Source: Acidobacteriota bacterium (GTDB lineage Bacteria > Acidobacteriota > Vicinamibacteria > Vicinamibacterales > SCN-69-37). Taken from it: a DNA stretch of 8,192 nucleotides. A program made the position numbers and the translations under genes. Of this stretch, positions 1 through 7,044 are shown one piece after another. The notes beneath the pieces are model-generated. The model saw only the letters and a program-made list of their open reading frames with translations, made no database searches and was not told the origin of the DNA. How positions within the stretch are numbered: the first letter of the stretch is position 1; every line of letters starts with the position of its first letter. The stretch covers positions 1-8,192 of the forward strand of contig JAKALV010000141.1 of the NCBI GenBank assembly GCA_021824055.1, written 5' to 3'.

Positions 1-1141
1 TGCCGAGGAAGTACATGACGATGAACGAGGAGATCACCGAGATGGGCAGCGTCAGGCCCGTGATGACGGTGGAGCGCCAGGAATTCAGAAAGAGAAACAC
101 GATGATGACGGTGAGCAGGCCGCCGATGACGAGCGAGTTCCTGACGTCGCCCACCGACTCGCGGATGAAGCCCGAGGTGTCGCGCACGATCTGAATCTCG
201 GTGCCCTTCGGCATGTCCCGCTGCAGCCCCTCAACGGCCTTCTTGACCTCGTCGACGACCGACACGGTGTTGGCCTTCGTCTGCTTGCTGATATCGATGG
301 CGACCGCGGGCTCGCCGTTGATCACCGCCAGCGACCGGCGCTCTTCGATCGTGTCGCGCACGGTCGCGACGTCGCCCAGCCGGACCGGCGTCACGCCGCG
401 GCGGCCGATAACCATGTCGGCGTACTCCGCCGGCGTCTTCGGCTTGCCCGACATCCGCAGCGGCATCTCGTTCAGGCCCTGCGTCAACCGGCCGAGCGGC
501 GTGTTGACGTTTTCCGCCGACAGCCCGCTGATCACTTCGTCGGCGCCCATATCGAGCGCGGCCAGCCGGACCGGATCCAGATCGACCGCGACCTCACGCG
601 TGGACGCGCCGATCAGCTTGGCCTTCGCGACGCCCGACACGCTCTCGAGCCGCCGCTTGATCGTCCGATCCGCCAGCGTCGAGAGCTCGCGCGGCGGCAG
701 CGTGGTCGACCGCACCGCCAGCGAGATGACCGGCAGCGCGTTGAAATCGAGCTTCTGGATCACGGGATCCTGCATGCCCGCCGGCAGTTCGCGCCGGATC
801 GCGTTGATCTTGGCGCGCGCCTCCTGCGACACGTCGTTGATCTTCACTTCGAGGTTGAACTCCACCACGACCGACGAGAGCCCCTCGCGCGACACCGATG
901 AGACATGCTTCACGCCGGAAATCGGATTGACGGCTTCCTCGATCTTGCGGCTGACTTCGCGCTCGACCGATTCGGGCGACGCGCCCGGGAATTCCGTCAG
1001 GATCGACAGCACCGGGATCTCGACCTCCGGCATCAGGTCGATCGGCAGGCGCCGCACCGAGAACACGCCGAGCGTCACCAGCGCAAGCATCATCACGGTG
1101 GCGACGACCGGGCGTTTGATCGACAGGTTGGAGAGGAACAT
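1..1141 (-). CDS. RND-family (HAE-1 type) multidrug efflux permease, N-terminal part; gene continues past left edge
   Basis: This is the inner-membrane, proton-driven pump of a tripartite efflux system. Only residues 1-380 are in the window; the family is usually about 1,000-1,050 residues, so the 3' two thirds lie off the left edge. Visible in order: a short cytoplasmic N-terminus with the family start MFLSNLSIKRPVVATVMM; transmembrane helix 1 (about residues 10-30); the periplasmic porter region with PDLMPEVEIP-like and FPGASPESVE segments (about 35-330); the VRDTSGFIRESV segment before TM2; and TM2-TM3 around FLNSWRSTVITGLTLPIS (335-380). The ATG at 1141 has a GGGAG ribosome site eight bases upstream and lies three bases after the adaptor stop codon, so the two are very likely co-translated. 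The family call is firm. The substrate cannot be told; metal-specific (CusA-type) marker residues would lie in the missing part. Confidence 0.95.
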   Translation of the reverse strand, partial: MFLSNLSIKRPVVATVMMLALVTLGVFSVRRLPIDLMPEVEIPVLSILTEFPGASPESVEREVSRKIEEAVNPISGVKHVSSVSREGLSSVVVEFNLEVKINDVSQEARAKINAIRRELPAGMQDPVIQKLDFNALPVISLAVRSTTLPPRELSTLADRTIKRRLESVSGVAKAKLIGASTREVAVDLDPVRLAALDMGADEVISGLSAENVNTPLGRLTQGLNEMPLRMSGKPKTPAEYADMVIGRRGVTPVRLGDVATVRDTIEERRSLAVINGEPAVAIDISKQTKANTVSVVDEVKKAVEGLQRDMPKGTEIQIVRDTSGFIRESVGDVRNSLVIGGLLTVIIVFLFLNSWRSTVITGLTLPISVISSFIVMYFLG

Positions 1142-1144
1142 CGC

Positions 1145-2263
1145 TTACGCTCCCGCGCCCTTCACCACGGCCACGCGGTCGCCCTGGCCAAGACCGAATG
1201 CGCCGCGCGTGATGACCTGATCCCCCGCCTTCAAACCGGAGACGATCTCCACCGTGGCGTCGCCGGCCGAACCCAGCTTCACCGCGCGCTTGTCCGCCAG
1301 ATCGCCGTTCACCACCAGGACCTCGGCCGTCTGCTGCTCGATGTTCCAGCCGAGCAGCGCCTCCCGCGGCACCTGCAGCACGCCCGTCCGATGAGCGACC
1401 ACAATCCGGCCCTTGACGAACGACCCGCCCCGCAGCGCGCCGTCGCTGTTCGCCACGACCGCGATCACCTTGGCGGATCGGCTGCCCGGATCGATCGCCG
1501 GATTGATGAACGACACCTTGCCGTTGAATGTCCGGCCGGGCACCGTGTCGGTCGAAAACTGCAGCGGCTGCCCCACCCGCACGGCCGCCAGACGCGACGA
1601 TGGCACCGAGACCGTCAGGTCCATCAGCCGGTTGTCCACAATGCGAAAGAGCGGATCGCCGCTGCCCATGTTCTCCACGCGATCGCCGACGCTGACGCCG
1701 CGCAGGGCGACGACGCCGTCCATCGGCGAGACGATCTCGGACTTCGCCAGGTGGCTCTCGGCGGCCTTCACCTGCGCGTTGGCCGACGACACGGCGGCCC
1801 GCGCCGCATCGAGCGCGCTCTTCGCGTCATCAAGATTCTGCGGCGTGATCAGTCCGAATTCCTTGAGCTGCCGCGCGCGCTCGAACTCGCGCTGGGCGCG
1901 CGACTCGCCGACCTGCGCCTGCGCGACCAGCGCCTTGAGAGCGTCGATGCCGGCCTGGGATTCGCGGGTGTCGAGACGCGCGAGCCGCTCACCCTTGCGG
2001 ACCGGCACCCACTCGGTGACGTAGACCGCCGTCACCGTGCCGGTGATCTCCGACTTGACGTCGGCGGAAAACTTCGGCGCCAGCGAGCCGACGACGTCCA
2101 CGCTGTCCTGCAAGTCACCGGCGACCACCTGAGCCGTCGAAACAGCGACTGGCGGCCGCACCGCGGTCAGCGGGGCCTGAGTGGCGCCTGGTTTGCCGCA
2201 GGCCGCGCCCACGAGCAGCGCGAGTACAGGAAATACGAACCGATAGAGTCGAACCCGAGTCAT
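1145..2263 (-). CDS. RND efflux periplasmic adaptor subunit (HlyD/AcrA-type membrane fusion protein)
   Basis: Adaptor that joins the RND pump to an outer-membrane channel across the periplasm. The chosen start (MTRVRLYRF) gives 372 residues, normal for the family. A start 15 codons further upstream is open, but the N-terminus from 2263 is a clean signal sequence, and an AGGAG ribosome site lies about ten bases before this ATG. The signal ends in VGAAC with Cys22, an imperfect lipobox, so lipid anchoring is possible but not certain. Domains in order: first lipoyl half with SEITGTVTAVYV (about 70-98); an alpha-helical coiled-coil hairpin rich in A, Q, E and R (about 102-175); second lipoyl half with IVSPMDGVVALRGVSVGDRV (176-195); a beta-barrel with LTVSVPSSRLAAVRVGQ (about 215-295); and a membrane-proximal domain ending in GDRVAVVKGAGA. 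It is the middle gene of the regulator-adaptor-pump operon. Confidence 0.94.
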   Translation of the reverse strand: MTRVRLYRFVFPVLALLVGAACGKPGATQAPLTAVRPPVAVSTAQVVAGDLQDSVDVVGSLAPKFSADVKSEITGTVTAVYVTEWVPVRKGERLARLDTRESQAGIDALKALVAQAQVGESRAQREFERARQLKEFGLITPQNLDDAKSALDAARAAVSSANAQVKAAESHLAKSEIVSPMDGVVALRGVSVGDRVENMGSGDPLFRIVDNRLMDLTVSVPSSRLAAVRVGQPLQFSTDTVPGRTFNGKVSFINPAIDPGSRSAKVIAVVANSDGALRGGSFVKGRIVVAHRTGVLQVPREALLGWNIEQQTAEVLVVNGDLADKRAVKLGSAGDATVEIVSGLKAGDQVITRGAFGLGQGDRVAVVKGAGA

Positions 2264-2273
2264 CACGTCTCTT

Positions 2274-2279
2274 CTCCTA
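2274..2279 (-). promoter_or_regulatory. Ribosome binding site of the adaptor gene, overlapping the regulator stop codon
   Basis: On the minus strand the bases read TAGGAG. The TAG is the stop codon of the TetR-family gene, and AGGAG is the Shine-Dalgarno element for the adaptor ATG at 2263. This overlap decides the adaptor start in favour of 2263 rather than 2308, and suggests that ribosomes finishing the regulator help start the adaptor. Confidence 0.65.
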
Positions 2280-2915
2280 CGACCGCCGCTCACACGACAC
2301 GCCGTCAAACAGCAGACTCACGATCTTGCGAAGCCCGTCGCGTCCCACGGGATCGAACCCCGGATGCATTTGGCGCTCCACGCACGAGTCGACCAGCCCC
2401 ATCAGCGCATAGGCGACATCGAGGGACGGCACCGGCCGGAACTCACCCGCCGCCTGACCCTCTTCGATGACCTGCTGGAGGCTTTCGCGCCAGATGCGCT
2501 CGAATTTCGTGAGGTCAAACGCCGGCGCGATCTCGACCGGCCCCAGGAACACGGTGTGCGCCACGCGGACAATGGGAATGTTCACTTCGAAGAGGTTGAA
2601 GACGTCTTCGCAGAGGGCCATCAGGCGCTCGCGCGCCGTGCCCGTCCGCGCCACGGCGGTCGAAACCGTCCGGGCAAATTCGTGAACGGCTGCATCCAGA
2701 ATCGCAATGAGCAATCCTTCCTTGCTGCCGAAGTGGTAGTAGAGCGCCGGCTTGGTGACCCCGGCCATCTCCGCGATCTCGCGGACCGAGGCGGCCGAGT
2801 ACCCCTTGCGGTCGAAGATCTGAACCGCCGACTGGAGCAGACGGGTCCGCGTCTGCGGATCGCGCTCCGAAAGCGTGACGTCAACTTGATTTATTGGGGA
2901 GCGCGACGGGACCAT
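2277..2915 (-). CDS. TetR/AcrR-family transcriptional regulator of the efflux operon
   Basis: Ligand-responsive repressor, 212 residues, the usual size for the family. The N-terminal DNA-binding domain is clear: helix 1 TRTRLLQSAVQIFDRKGY (about 23-39), then the helix-turn-helix SVREIAEMAGVTKPALYYHF (43-62), followed by GSKEGLL. The remainder is an all-helical ligand-binding and dimer domain, with the C-terminal motif ALMGLVDSCVERQMHP. The ligand is unknown. It is the first gene of the operon, reading toward the adaptor and pump genes, with a near-palindromic operator just upstream, so autoregulation and control of the pump genes are expected. The start at 2915 is the only good ATG, but it lacks a clear Shine-Dalgarno site and leaves a roughly 20-residue N-terminal extension. 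The true start could be a little downstream at a non-ATG codon. Confidence 0.93.
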   Translation of the reverse strand: MVPSRSPINQVDVTLSERDPQTRTRLLQSAVQIFDRKGYSAASVREIAEMAGVTKPALYYHFGSKEGLLIAILDAAVHEFARTVSTAVARTGTARERLMALCEDVFNLFEVNIPIVRVAHTVFLGPVEIAPAFDLTKFERIWRESLQQVIEEGQAAGEFRPVPSLDVAYALMGLVDSCVERQMHPGFDPVGRDGLRKIVSLLFDGVSCERRS

Positions 2916-2932
2916 CTACGACTACTTTGAAG

Positions 2933-2960
2933 AGTATCAACCTACCGACCGGTAAGTAAA
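2933..2960 (-). promoter_or_regulatory. Possible promoter of the tetR-adaptor-pump operon
   Basis: On the minus strand, TTTACT (2955-2960, a four-of-six match to the -35 consensus) is followed after 16 bases by GATACT (2933-2938, four of six to the -10 consensus). The operator fills the spacer. A start point about seven bases past the -10 would leave only about ten bases of leader before the ATG at 2915, which agrees with the missing ribosome site. The match is weak on its own; the overlap with the operator is what makes it credible. Confidence 0.4.
2940..2957. promoter_or_regulatory. Probable TetR-family operator (18-bp inverted repeat)
   Basis: The plus strand reads ACCTACCG-AC-CGGTAAGT. 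The two eight-base arms are inverted copies with one mismatch (C2942 against A2955), around a two-base centre. Size and symmetry fit the paired half-sites bound by TetR-family dimers. The site lies 25 bases before the regulator ATG and inside the proposed promoter spacer, where bound repressor would block RNA polymerase. The repeat is seen directly; its binding by this regulator is inferred. Confidence 0.65.
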
Positions 2961-3001
2961 CACGGGGGCCGCGTTGATCCGCAGCGCAACGACAACTTCA
3001 A

Positions 3002-4183
3002 TCAGACGTGGGCCTCGGCGTGCCACCGCAGCGCTTCCGCGTACGCATGGGGCAGTACCGCGACGTCTGCGCCGGCAGATTCGGATTTTTCCCGGCAGCG
3101 CTCCCAGTCACCTCGCTCGTACGCCATCACGGCCTCGAGCAGGTGGCGGTAGTGATTCTGTTCGCCCATCAGCGCGGCCTGGGCGTCGGCCGCGAGCGGC
3201 ATGTGCTCGAGCACGGCGGCCATCGGCTGCTGGAGGATCTCATCGAGCGGCGAGCAGAGGCCGACGATGAAGCCGCCGTCGTCGCCGATGTTCGACGCGA
3301 GCGCGTCGCAGCAATGCGCGCGGATCGTCGCGGTAGCCAGCAGTTCGCTGTGCGCGCTCTTGCCTATGGCGCGCACGAACCACAGCGCCAGCCAGTGCCG
3401 CACGACCTTGAGACCGAGCAGGATGAGCGCCTCGCGGATCGACCGGACCTCGCTGCGGGCCGTGCTGCCCGCCGAGTTCGCGGTGCGCAGCAGCCGCAGG
3501 CTCAGGCCGGCGTCCGCCTTCACGACACGCTCGAGCTCGAGCACGGTCACGTCGGGTTGGCTCACCACGGCCAGCGAGTTGAGGCAGTTCCACTGCTCCG
3601 CGGGCAGCGCGTGGGCGGTTCGCGAGGCGGCGCGCCCGAAACAGCGTCCCTGAAACATTGAGAATTGGGCCGCCGTGGCGGCTGCCAGCTCGTCGACGCT
3701 GTTCACGTCCAACGCAATGAGCGTCGGACCACCCGCCCTGGACGACGCGCGCCTCTCCGGTGTTCCCCAGCGGCCGCCGTGTGCCTCGACCTTCACGAAG
3801 TCGAACTCGCCAAGCAGTCCGGCCGCGGCGCCATGGCGCGGAAACCGGTCGGCCGCGAGCGCGTAGCCGGACCGCCGGAGCCCGCGGTACTTCTCGATGC
3901 GCGCCGCGTCGGCCGGCCACGACGCGTCGATTTCCAGCACGACACGTCCGGGCGGGAGCAGGCCGGCGAAATCCTCGACCGTGTCGGGATCATCGACGTC
4001 GACGAACGCCAGGCGATCGCCGACCAGCGTGTCGATCCCCACCGACAGCAGCGCGTCGGCGACGGCCGCCGCCGTCAGACTCTCCTGGGCTGCGGCGCCT
4101 CCCGGAGCACGCAACAGCAATTCGTACCCGATCACGCGGCGTTCCGCGTCGAGAATCGGTTGTCGCGCAACGAAGAGGTCCAT
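3002..4183 (-). CDS. Degenerate EAL plus HDOD domain signalling protein (YuxH-like architecture)
   Basis: A 393-residue cytoplasmic protein with no signal peptide or membrane helix. The N-terminus FVARQPILDAERRVIGYELLLR (residues 4-25) is the hallmark of EAL-HDOD proteins. An EAL-like domain follows (about 1-190), with LEIDASW (83-89), LAADRF (109-114), FDFVKVE (127-133), LIALDVNSVDE (155-165) and MFQGRCFGRA (176-185). Compared with active c-di-GMP phosphodiesterases, EAL has become ELL, the DD pair is AD, and the late glutamate of the EGVET-type motif is replaced by LDVNS, so hydrolysis is unlikely. The HDOD domain (about 195-375) shows VLELERVVKADAGLSLRLLR, TANSAGS and SIREALILLGLKVVRHWL; HDOD lacks HD-type metal ligands by definition. 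Such proteins are generally linked to signalling and stress or motility control, but the exact role here is unknown. It diverges from the receiver-kinase pair. The start at 4183 is set by the conserved N-terminus; its ribosome site is weak. Confidence 0.9.
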   Translation of the reverse strand: MDLFVARQPILDAERRVIGYELLLRAPGGAAAQESLTAAAVADALLSVGIDTLVGDRLAFVDVDDPDTVEDFAGLLPPGRVVLEIDASWPADAARIEKYRGLRRSGYALAADRFPRHGAAAGLLGEFDFVKVEAHGGRWGTPERRASSRAGGPTLIALDVNSVDELAAATAAQFSMFQGRCFGRAASRTAHALPAEQWNCLNSLAVVSQPDVTVLELERVVKADAGLSLRLLRTANSAGSTARSEVRSIREALILLGLKVVRHWLALWFVRAIGKSAHSELLATATIRAHCCDALASNIGDDGGFIVGLCSPLDEILQQPMAAVLEHMPLAADAQAALMGEQNHYRHLLEAVMAYERGDWERCREKSESAGADVAVLPHAYAEALRWHAEAHV

Positions 4184-4304
4184 GGTCCGCAGGGTTAATC
4201 GGCCCGGACCGCCACGAACTTAGCGCCGCGCGATGGCTCAAGCCCCGAGCCGCAGGACCGATTACGTGAGCGGCAGGTTCAATCGAACCGGACAGGACCA
4301 CGCG
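4184..4304. other. Divergent intergenic region between the HDOD gene and the receiver gene
   Basis: These 121 bases must hold the promoters for both divergent genes. I see no convincing -35/-10 pair on either strand. Visible elements are a short hairpin-type repeat at 4276-4289 and the receiver ribosome site AGGA at 4294-4297. An ATG at 4233 is in frame with the receiver, but the intervening 24 codons look non-conserved and lack a ribosome site. Confidence 0.6.
4276..4289. repeat. Short perfect inverted repeat in the receiver-gene leader
   Basis: GGTTC-AATC-GAACC: two five-base arms around a four-base loop, ending five bases before the AGGA ribosome site of the receiver gene. It could be a small RNA hairpin or a regulator half-site pair. 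At this length chance is also quite possible. Confidence 0.4.
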
Positions 4305-4751
4305 ATGCTCACGAACAGCGTCTTGATAGTCGATGATGAGGCCCCGATCAGACTCTTCCTGCGGAAGTGGCTCGAGAAGACCGGCCTGGAAATCCGGGAG
4401 GCCGAAGATTCGGACTCCGCTTTGGCGGCGATGGAAGCCGTGCCGGCCGGCGTCGTGTTCAGCGACGTGCAGATGCCCGGACGGGATGGTCTGTGGCTGA
4501 CGGCCGAGATCCGTCGGCGCTACCCGCATACGGCTGTCGTGCTGGCCACGGGGGTGACGACCGTCCCTCCGTCGGTGAGCCTGCGCGCCGGCGTGCTGGC
4601 CTACCTCGTGAAACCGCTCGCGCAGACGCGGGTGATGGCCGCTCTCGAGACCGCCCTTCGTTGGCACGCCGAAACGGTCACCGCCGGGCCGAGTCCGGAC
4701 GACGTGGGGGACAAGCTCGACGACTGGCTGGACTCCCTCGCCGAACTCTAG
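4305..4751 (+). CDS. Stand-alone receiver-domain response regulator (CheY-like, no output domain)
   Basis: A 148-residue single-domain response regulator. The start at 4305 is chosen because AGGA lies seven bases upstream and the receiver fold begins at once (LTNSVLIVDDE); the longer frame from 4233 only adds an unconserved arginine-rich lead. Key residues are all present: acidic pair D10-D11, phospho-acceptor D54 in FSDVQMPGRDG, T82 in LATG and K103 in YLVKP. The receiver ends near residue 123. What follows is a roughly 25-residue acidic tail (PDDVGDKLDDWLDSLAEL), with no DNA-binding, GGDEF or HD domain. The protein must therefore act through protein contacts or as a phosphate relay. The kinase gene begins nine bases after its stop, so the two form an operon and the kinase is the probable phospho-donor. 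Confidence 0.92.
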   Translation: MLTNSVLIVDDEAPIRLFLRKWLEKTGLEIREAEDSDSALAAMEAVPAGVVFSDVQMPGRDGLWLTAEIRRRYPHTAVVLATGVTTVPPSVSLRAGVLAYLVKPLAQTRVMAALETALRWHAETVTAGPSPDDVGDKLDDWLDSLAEL

Positions 4752-4760
4752 GCGAATCAC

Positions 4761-7034
4761 ATGGGTACTCCCGGGACCGCCACGGATCGCCGCGCGCTCG
4801 CCACGGCAGCGCTTGCGGCCTGTCCCGACCATCTGCTGCTGGTCACGCGCGACGGGCAGATTCTCGACGGCCAGCGGTCCCTGGACGGGCCGGACCTCCC
4901 GGGCCTGCGAGCCGGCCTCAGCGGGGACAGCCTCCAGAGCGCCTTCGACCGCGCCGACGCCGCGCTGCTCGTTGAACTCGTCGCGCAGGCGCTCGACAGC
5001 GACGACATCGTTGAAGGAGAAATCGGTGGCGACTCGTCGCCTTTGCATGCCGTGGACGTCCGTATCGCCGCGGCCGGGACGGATCGGGCCCTGGTGCTCC
5101 TGCGCGACATCTCGCGGCTCAGAATCGCGGAGCGGGCACTGCGGGATGAGCGCTCGGCCAGCCACCACGCGGGGTTGGCGCTGGCCGTTGAGCAGAGCCC
5201 TGTGGGTGTGATGATCACGGATGCCGAGGGGCGCATCGAGCACGTCAACCCCAGGTTCAGTGAAACCACCGGCTTCGCCGCGCATGAGGTCATCGGCCAC
5301 ACACCGCGCGTCATCAGCTCGGGCACGCACCCGCCGGAGTTCTATCGGGGGATCTGGACCACGCTGCAGTCGGGCGGAACCTGGCGCGGCGAGATCTGCA
5401 ACCGGCGCAAGAACGGCACGCTGTTCTGGGCGGCCATGAGCGCATCCCCGGTTCTCGACGGCACCGGTCAGCTGCGGCATTTCGTCGCCGTCATCGAGGA
5501 CATCACCGACCGCCGCCTGGCCAGGCAGCAACACGCGATGATCCTCCGAGCCGCGCTCGACGGTTTCTGGATTCTTGATGGCGCCACGCATATCGTTGAA
5601 GCCAACGATGCGTACGGCCGCCTGAGCCTGTACTCGCCGGACGAACTGCCGGGGCGTTGCGCCGAGGAACTGGTGGCTGCGGAGGACATCGAGCGCCTCC
5701 GCGCCGGCCTGGCGCGGGCGGCGGCCGACGGCGCGGATCGCTTTGAAGTCCGCCATCGGCGGCGCGACGGCACGCTCTTCGACGCGGAGATGGGCGTGCA
5801 GTACACCGACATGTACGGCGGGCGGTACGCGTGCTTCGTCGCGGACGTGACCGAACGCAACCGCGTCAGCCATTTGCTCGAGACGGCCAACATGGAACTC
5901 GAGGCGCGCGTGGACGAGCGGACGCGCGCGCTCGTCCAGGCCAACGCGCAGCTGCGGCTCAGCGAGTTCTCGCTCGAACACGCGCCGGTCGGCGCCGTGT
6001 GGGCGGATCGAGACGGCCGGCTCCTGCGGGCGAACGCCGTCGCCGCGCGGATTCTCGAGCGGGACGCCGGCGCGCTCAATGACTGCCGCGTGGCGGATCT
6101 CGACGTGTCGCCGGCGGCACGCGATCGTTGGATCGCCCACCGGACGGCGGGCCGGTCCGGCCAGGCCAGGACATTCGAGGCCAATTGGCAGAGGCGTGAC
6201 GGCGACACCGTTCCGGTGGAAATTGCCGCGCGCTGGATGGAGTTCGACGGTCAGGATTACTGGATCGCCTTCATCCAGGATCTCACCGAGCGGCGGCTCG
6301 CGCAGCGCCAGCAGCTGCGCGCCCAGCGCCTCGAGTCCATCGGGACGCTGGCTGGCGGCGTGGCGCACGACCTCAACAACATGATCGCGCCCATCGTCAT
6401 GGGCATCGAGACGCTCGGCGACAATCCGGCCGTGGATCGCGAGACGCTCGAGACGATGGCCACGAGTGCCAGACATGCGCAGGACGTCCTTCGCCAGCTG
6501 CTGACGTTCGCGCGCGGACGGGACGGGGAGCGTATGCCGGTGTCGCTGACCGGCCTCATCGACGAACTCGAGGCGATGGTCCGGCACACGTTCCCGAAGC
6601 GCATCGCGTTCACGCGATCCGGATCGGCCACCCGCGACTTCGTCATGGGCAACGCCACCCAGCTGCATCAGGTGCTGCTGAACCTGTGCGTCAACGCGCG
6701 CGATGCCATGAAGAAGGGCGGGAGCCTGACGCTGGCTGTCGACGACGTCGCGCCCGAGGCGCTCGCCGGCGACGTGGCGGGCGCGCTCGCGCAGACGTAC
6801 CTGGCGATCCGCGTTGAAGATACCGGCGACGGCATTCCTCCGGAGGTGCTCGATCGGATCTTCGACCCGTTCTTCACCACCAAGGGACCGGACCTGGGCA
6901 CGGGACTGGGATTGTCGACGGCGCTCGGCATCGTGCGCAGTCATGGGGGCGCCCTCAGAGTCTCGTCAACGCCCGGCACGGGGACGGCGTTCACGGTGTA
7001 CTTGCCGGCCGTCGACCCAAGTTCTGTCAGCTGA
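4761..7034 (+). CDS. Soluble multi-PAS sensor histidine kinase
   Basis: A 757-residue kinase with no signal peptide or membrane helix, so it probably senses a cytoplasmic cue. Layout: a divergent PAS-like domain (about 18-125, closing with LVLLRDISRLRIAERAL); PAS 2 (142-252, with EQSPVGVMITDAEGRIEHVN and IEDITDRR); PAS 3 (260-368, with LDGFWILDG and VADVTERN); a coiled coil (370-402); PAS 4 (404-512, with EHAPVGAVWADRDGRLLRAN and IQDLTERR); the phospho-acceptor helix ESIGTLAGGVAHDLNNMI with His536; and an ATPase domain with N-box N641/N645, G1 box DTGDG (687-691), F-box FDPFFTTKG (701-709) and G2 box GTGLGLS (713-719). The catalytic core is intact and of the AHDLNN type seen in NtrB/FixL-like kinases. 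It carries no receiver of its own, consistent with the partner receiver gene just upstream. The ligand is unknown; no haem or flavin cysteine signature stands out. The ribosome site (AGG, overlapping the previous stop) is weak, suggesting coupling. Confidence 0.95.
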   Translation: MGTPGTATDRRALATAALAACPDHLLLVTRDGQILDGQRSLDGPDLPGLRAGLSGDSLQSAFDRADAALLVELVAQALDSDDIVEGEIGGDSSPLHAVDVRIAAAGTDRALVLLRDISRLRIAERALRDERSASHHAGLALAVEQSPVGVMITDAEGRIEHVNPRFSETTGFAAHEVIGHTPRVISSGTHPPEFYRGIWTTLQSGGTWRGEICNRRKNGTLFWAAMSASPVLDGTGQLRHFVAVIEDITDRRLARQQHAMILRAALDGFWILDGATHIVEANDAYGRLSLYSPDELPGRCAEELVAAEDIERLRAGLARAAADGADRFEVRHRRRDGTLFDAEMGVQYTDMYGGRYACFVADVTERNRVSHLLETANMELEARVDERTRALVQANAQLRLSEFSLEHAPVGAVWADRDGRLLRANAVAARILERDAGALNDCRVADLDVSPAARDRWIAHRTAGRSGQARTFEANWQRRDGDTVPVEIAARWMEFDGQDYWIAFIQDLTERRLAQRQQLRAQRLESIGTLAGGVAHDLNNMIAPIVMGIETLGDNPAVDRETLETMATSARHAQDVLRQLLTFARGRDGERMPVSLTGLIDELEAMVRHTFPKRIAFTRSGSATRDFVMGNATQLHQVLLNLCVNARDAMKKGGSLTLAVDDVAPEALAGDVAGALAQTYLAIRVEDTGDGIPPEVLDRIFDPFFTTKGPDLGTGLGLSTALGIVRSHGGALRVSSTPGTGTAFTVYLPAVDPSSVS

Positions 7035-7044
7035 CCCCTGCAGG

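Noticed and set aside
201..1220. A 339-codon plus-strand open frame opposite the RND pump gene
   Set aside because: Serine, threonine and arginine-rich translation typical of the antisense of a GC-rich gene; the pump on the minus strand is unmistakable.
905..2470. A 521-codon plus-strand open frame opposite the adaptor and regulator genes
   Set aside because: Low-complexity R/H/D/L-rich product without family features; the minus-strand genes explain the region completely.
2961..3001. Possible terminator after the HDOD gene (CGTTG ... CAACG, five-base arms)
   Set aside because: Ten-base loop, short stem and no following T-tract on the minus strand.
3529..3542. Perfect 14-base palindrome GCTCGAGCTCGAGC
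   Set aside because: It lies within the HDOD coding sequence and is produced by the Leu-Glu-Leu-Glu codons of a conserved segment.
4271..4295. GGTTCAATC resembling a tRNA T-loop
   Set aside because: The flanking bases do not form the required five-pair T-stem (GCAGG against GAACC) and there is no acceptor, D or anticodon arm around it.
3990..6944. A 984-codon open frame on the minus strand, antisense to the receiver and kinase genes
   Set aside because: Its protein is rich in R, H, D, E, G and A with no recognisable domain, and it lies fully opposite a kinase with intact motifs in every block. Long antisense frames are expected in GC-rich genes because of third-position bias.
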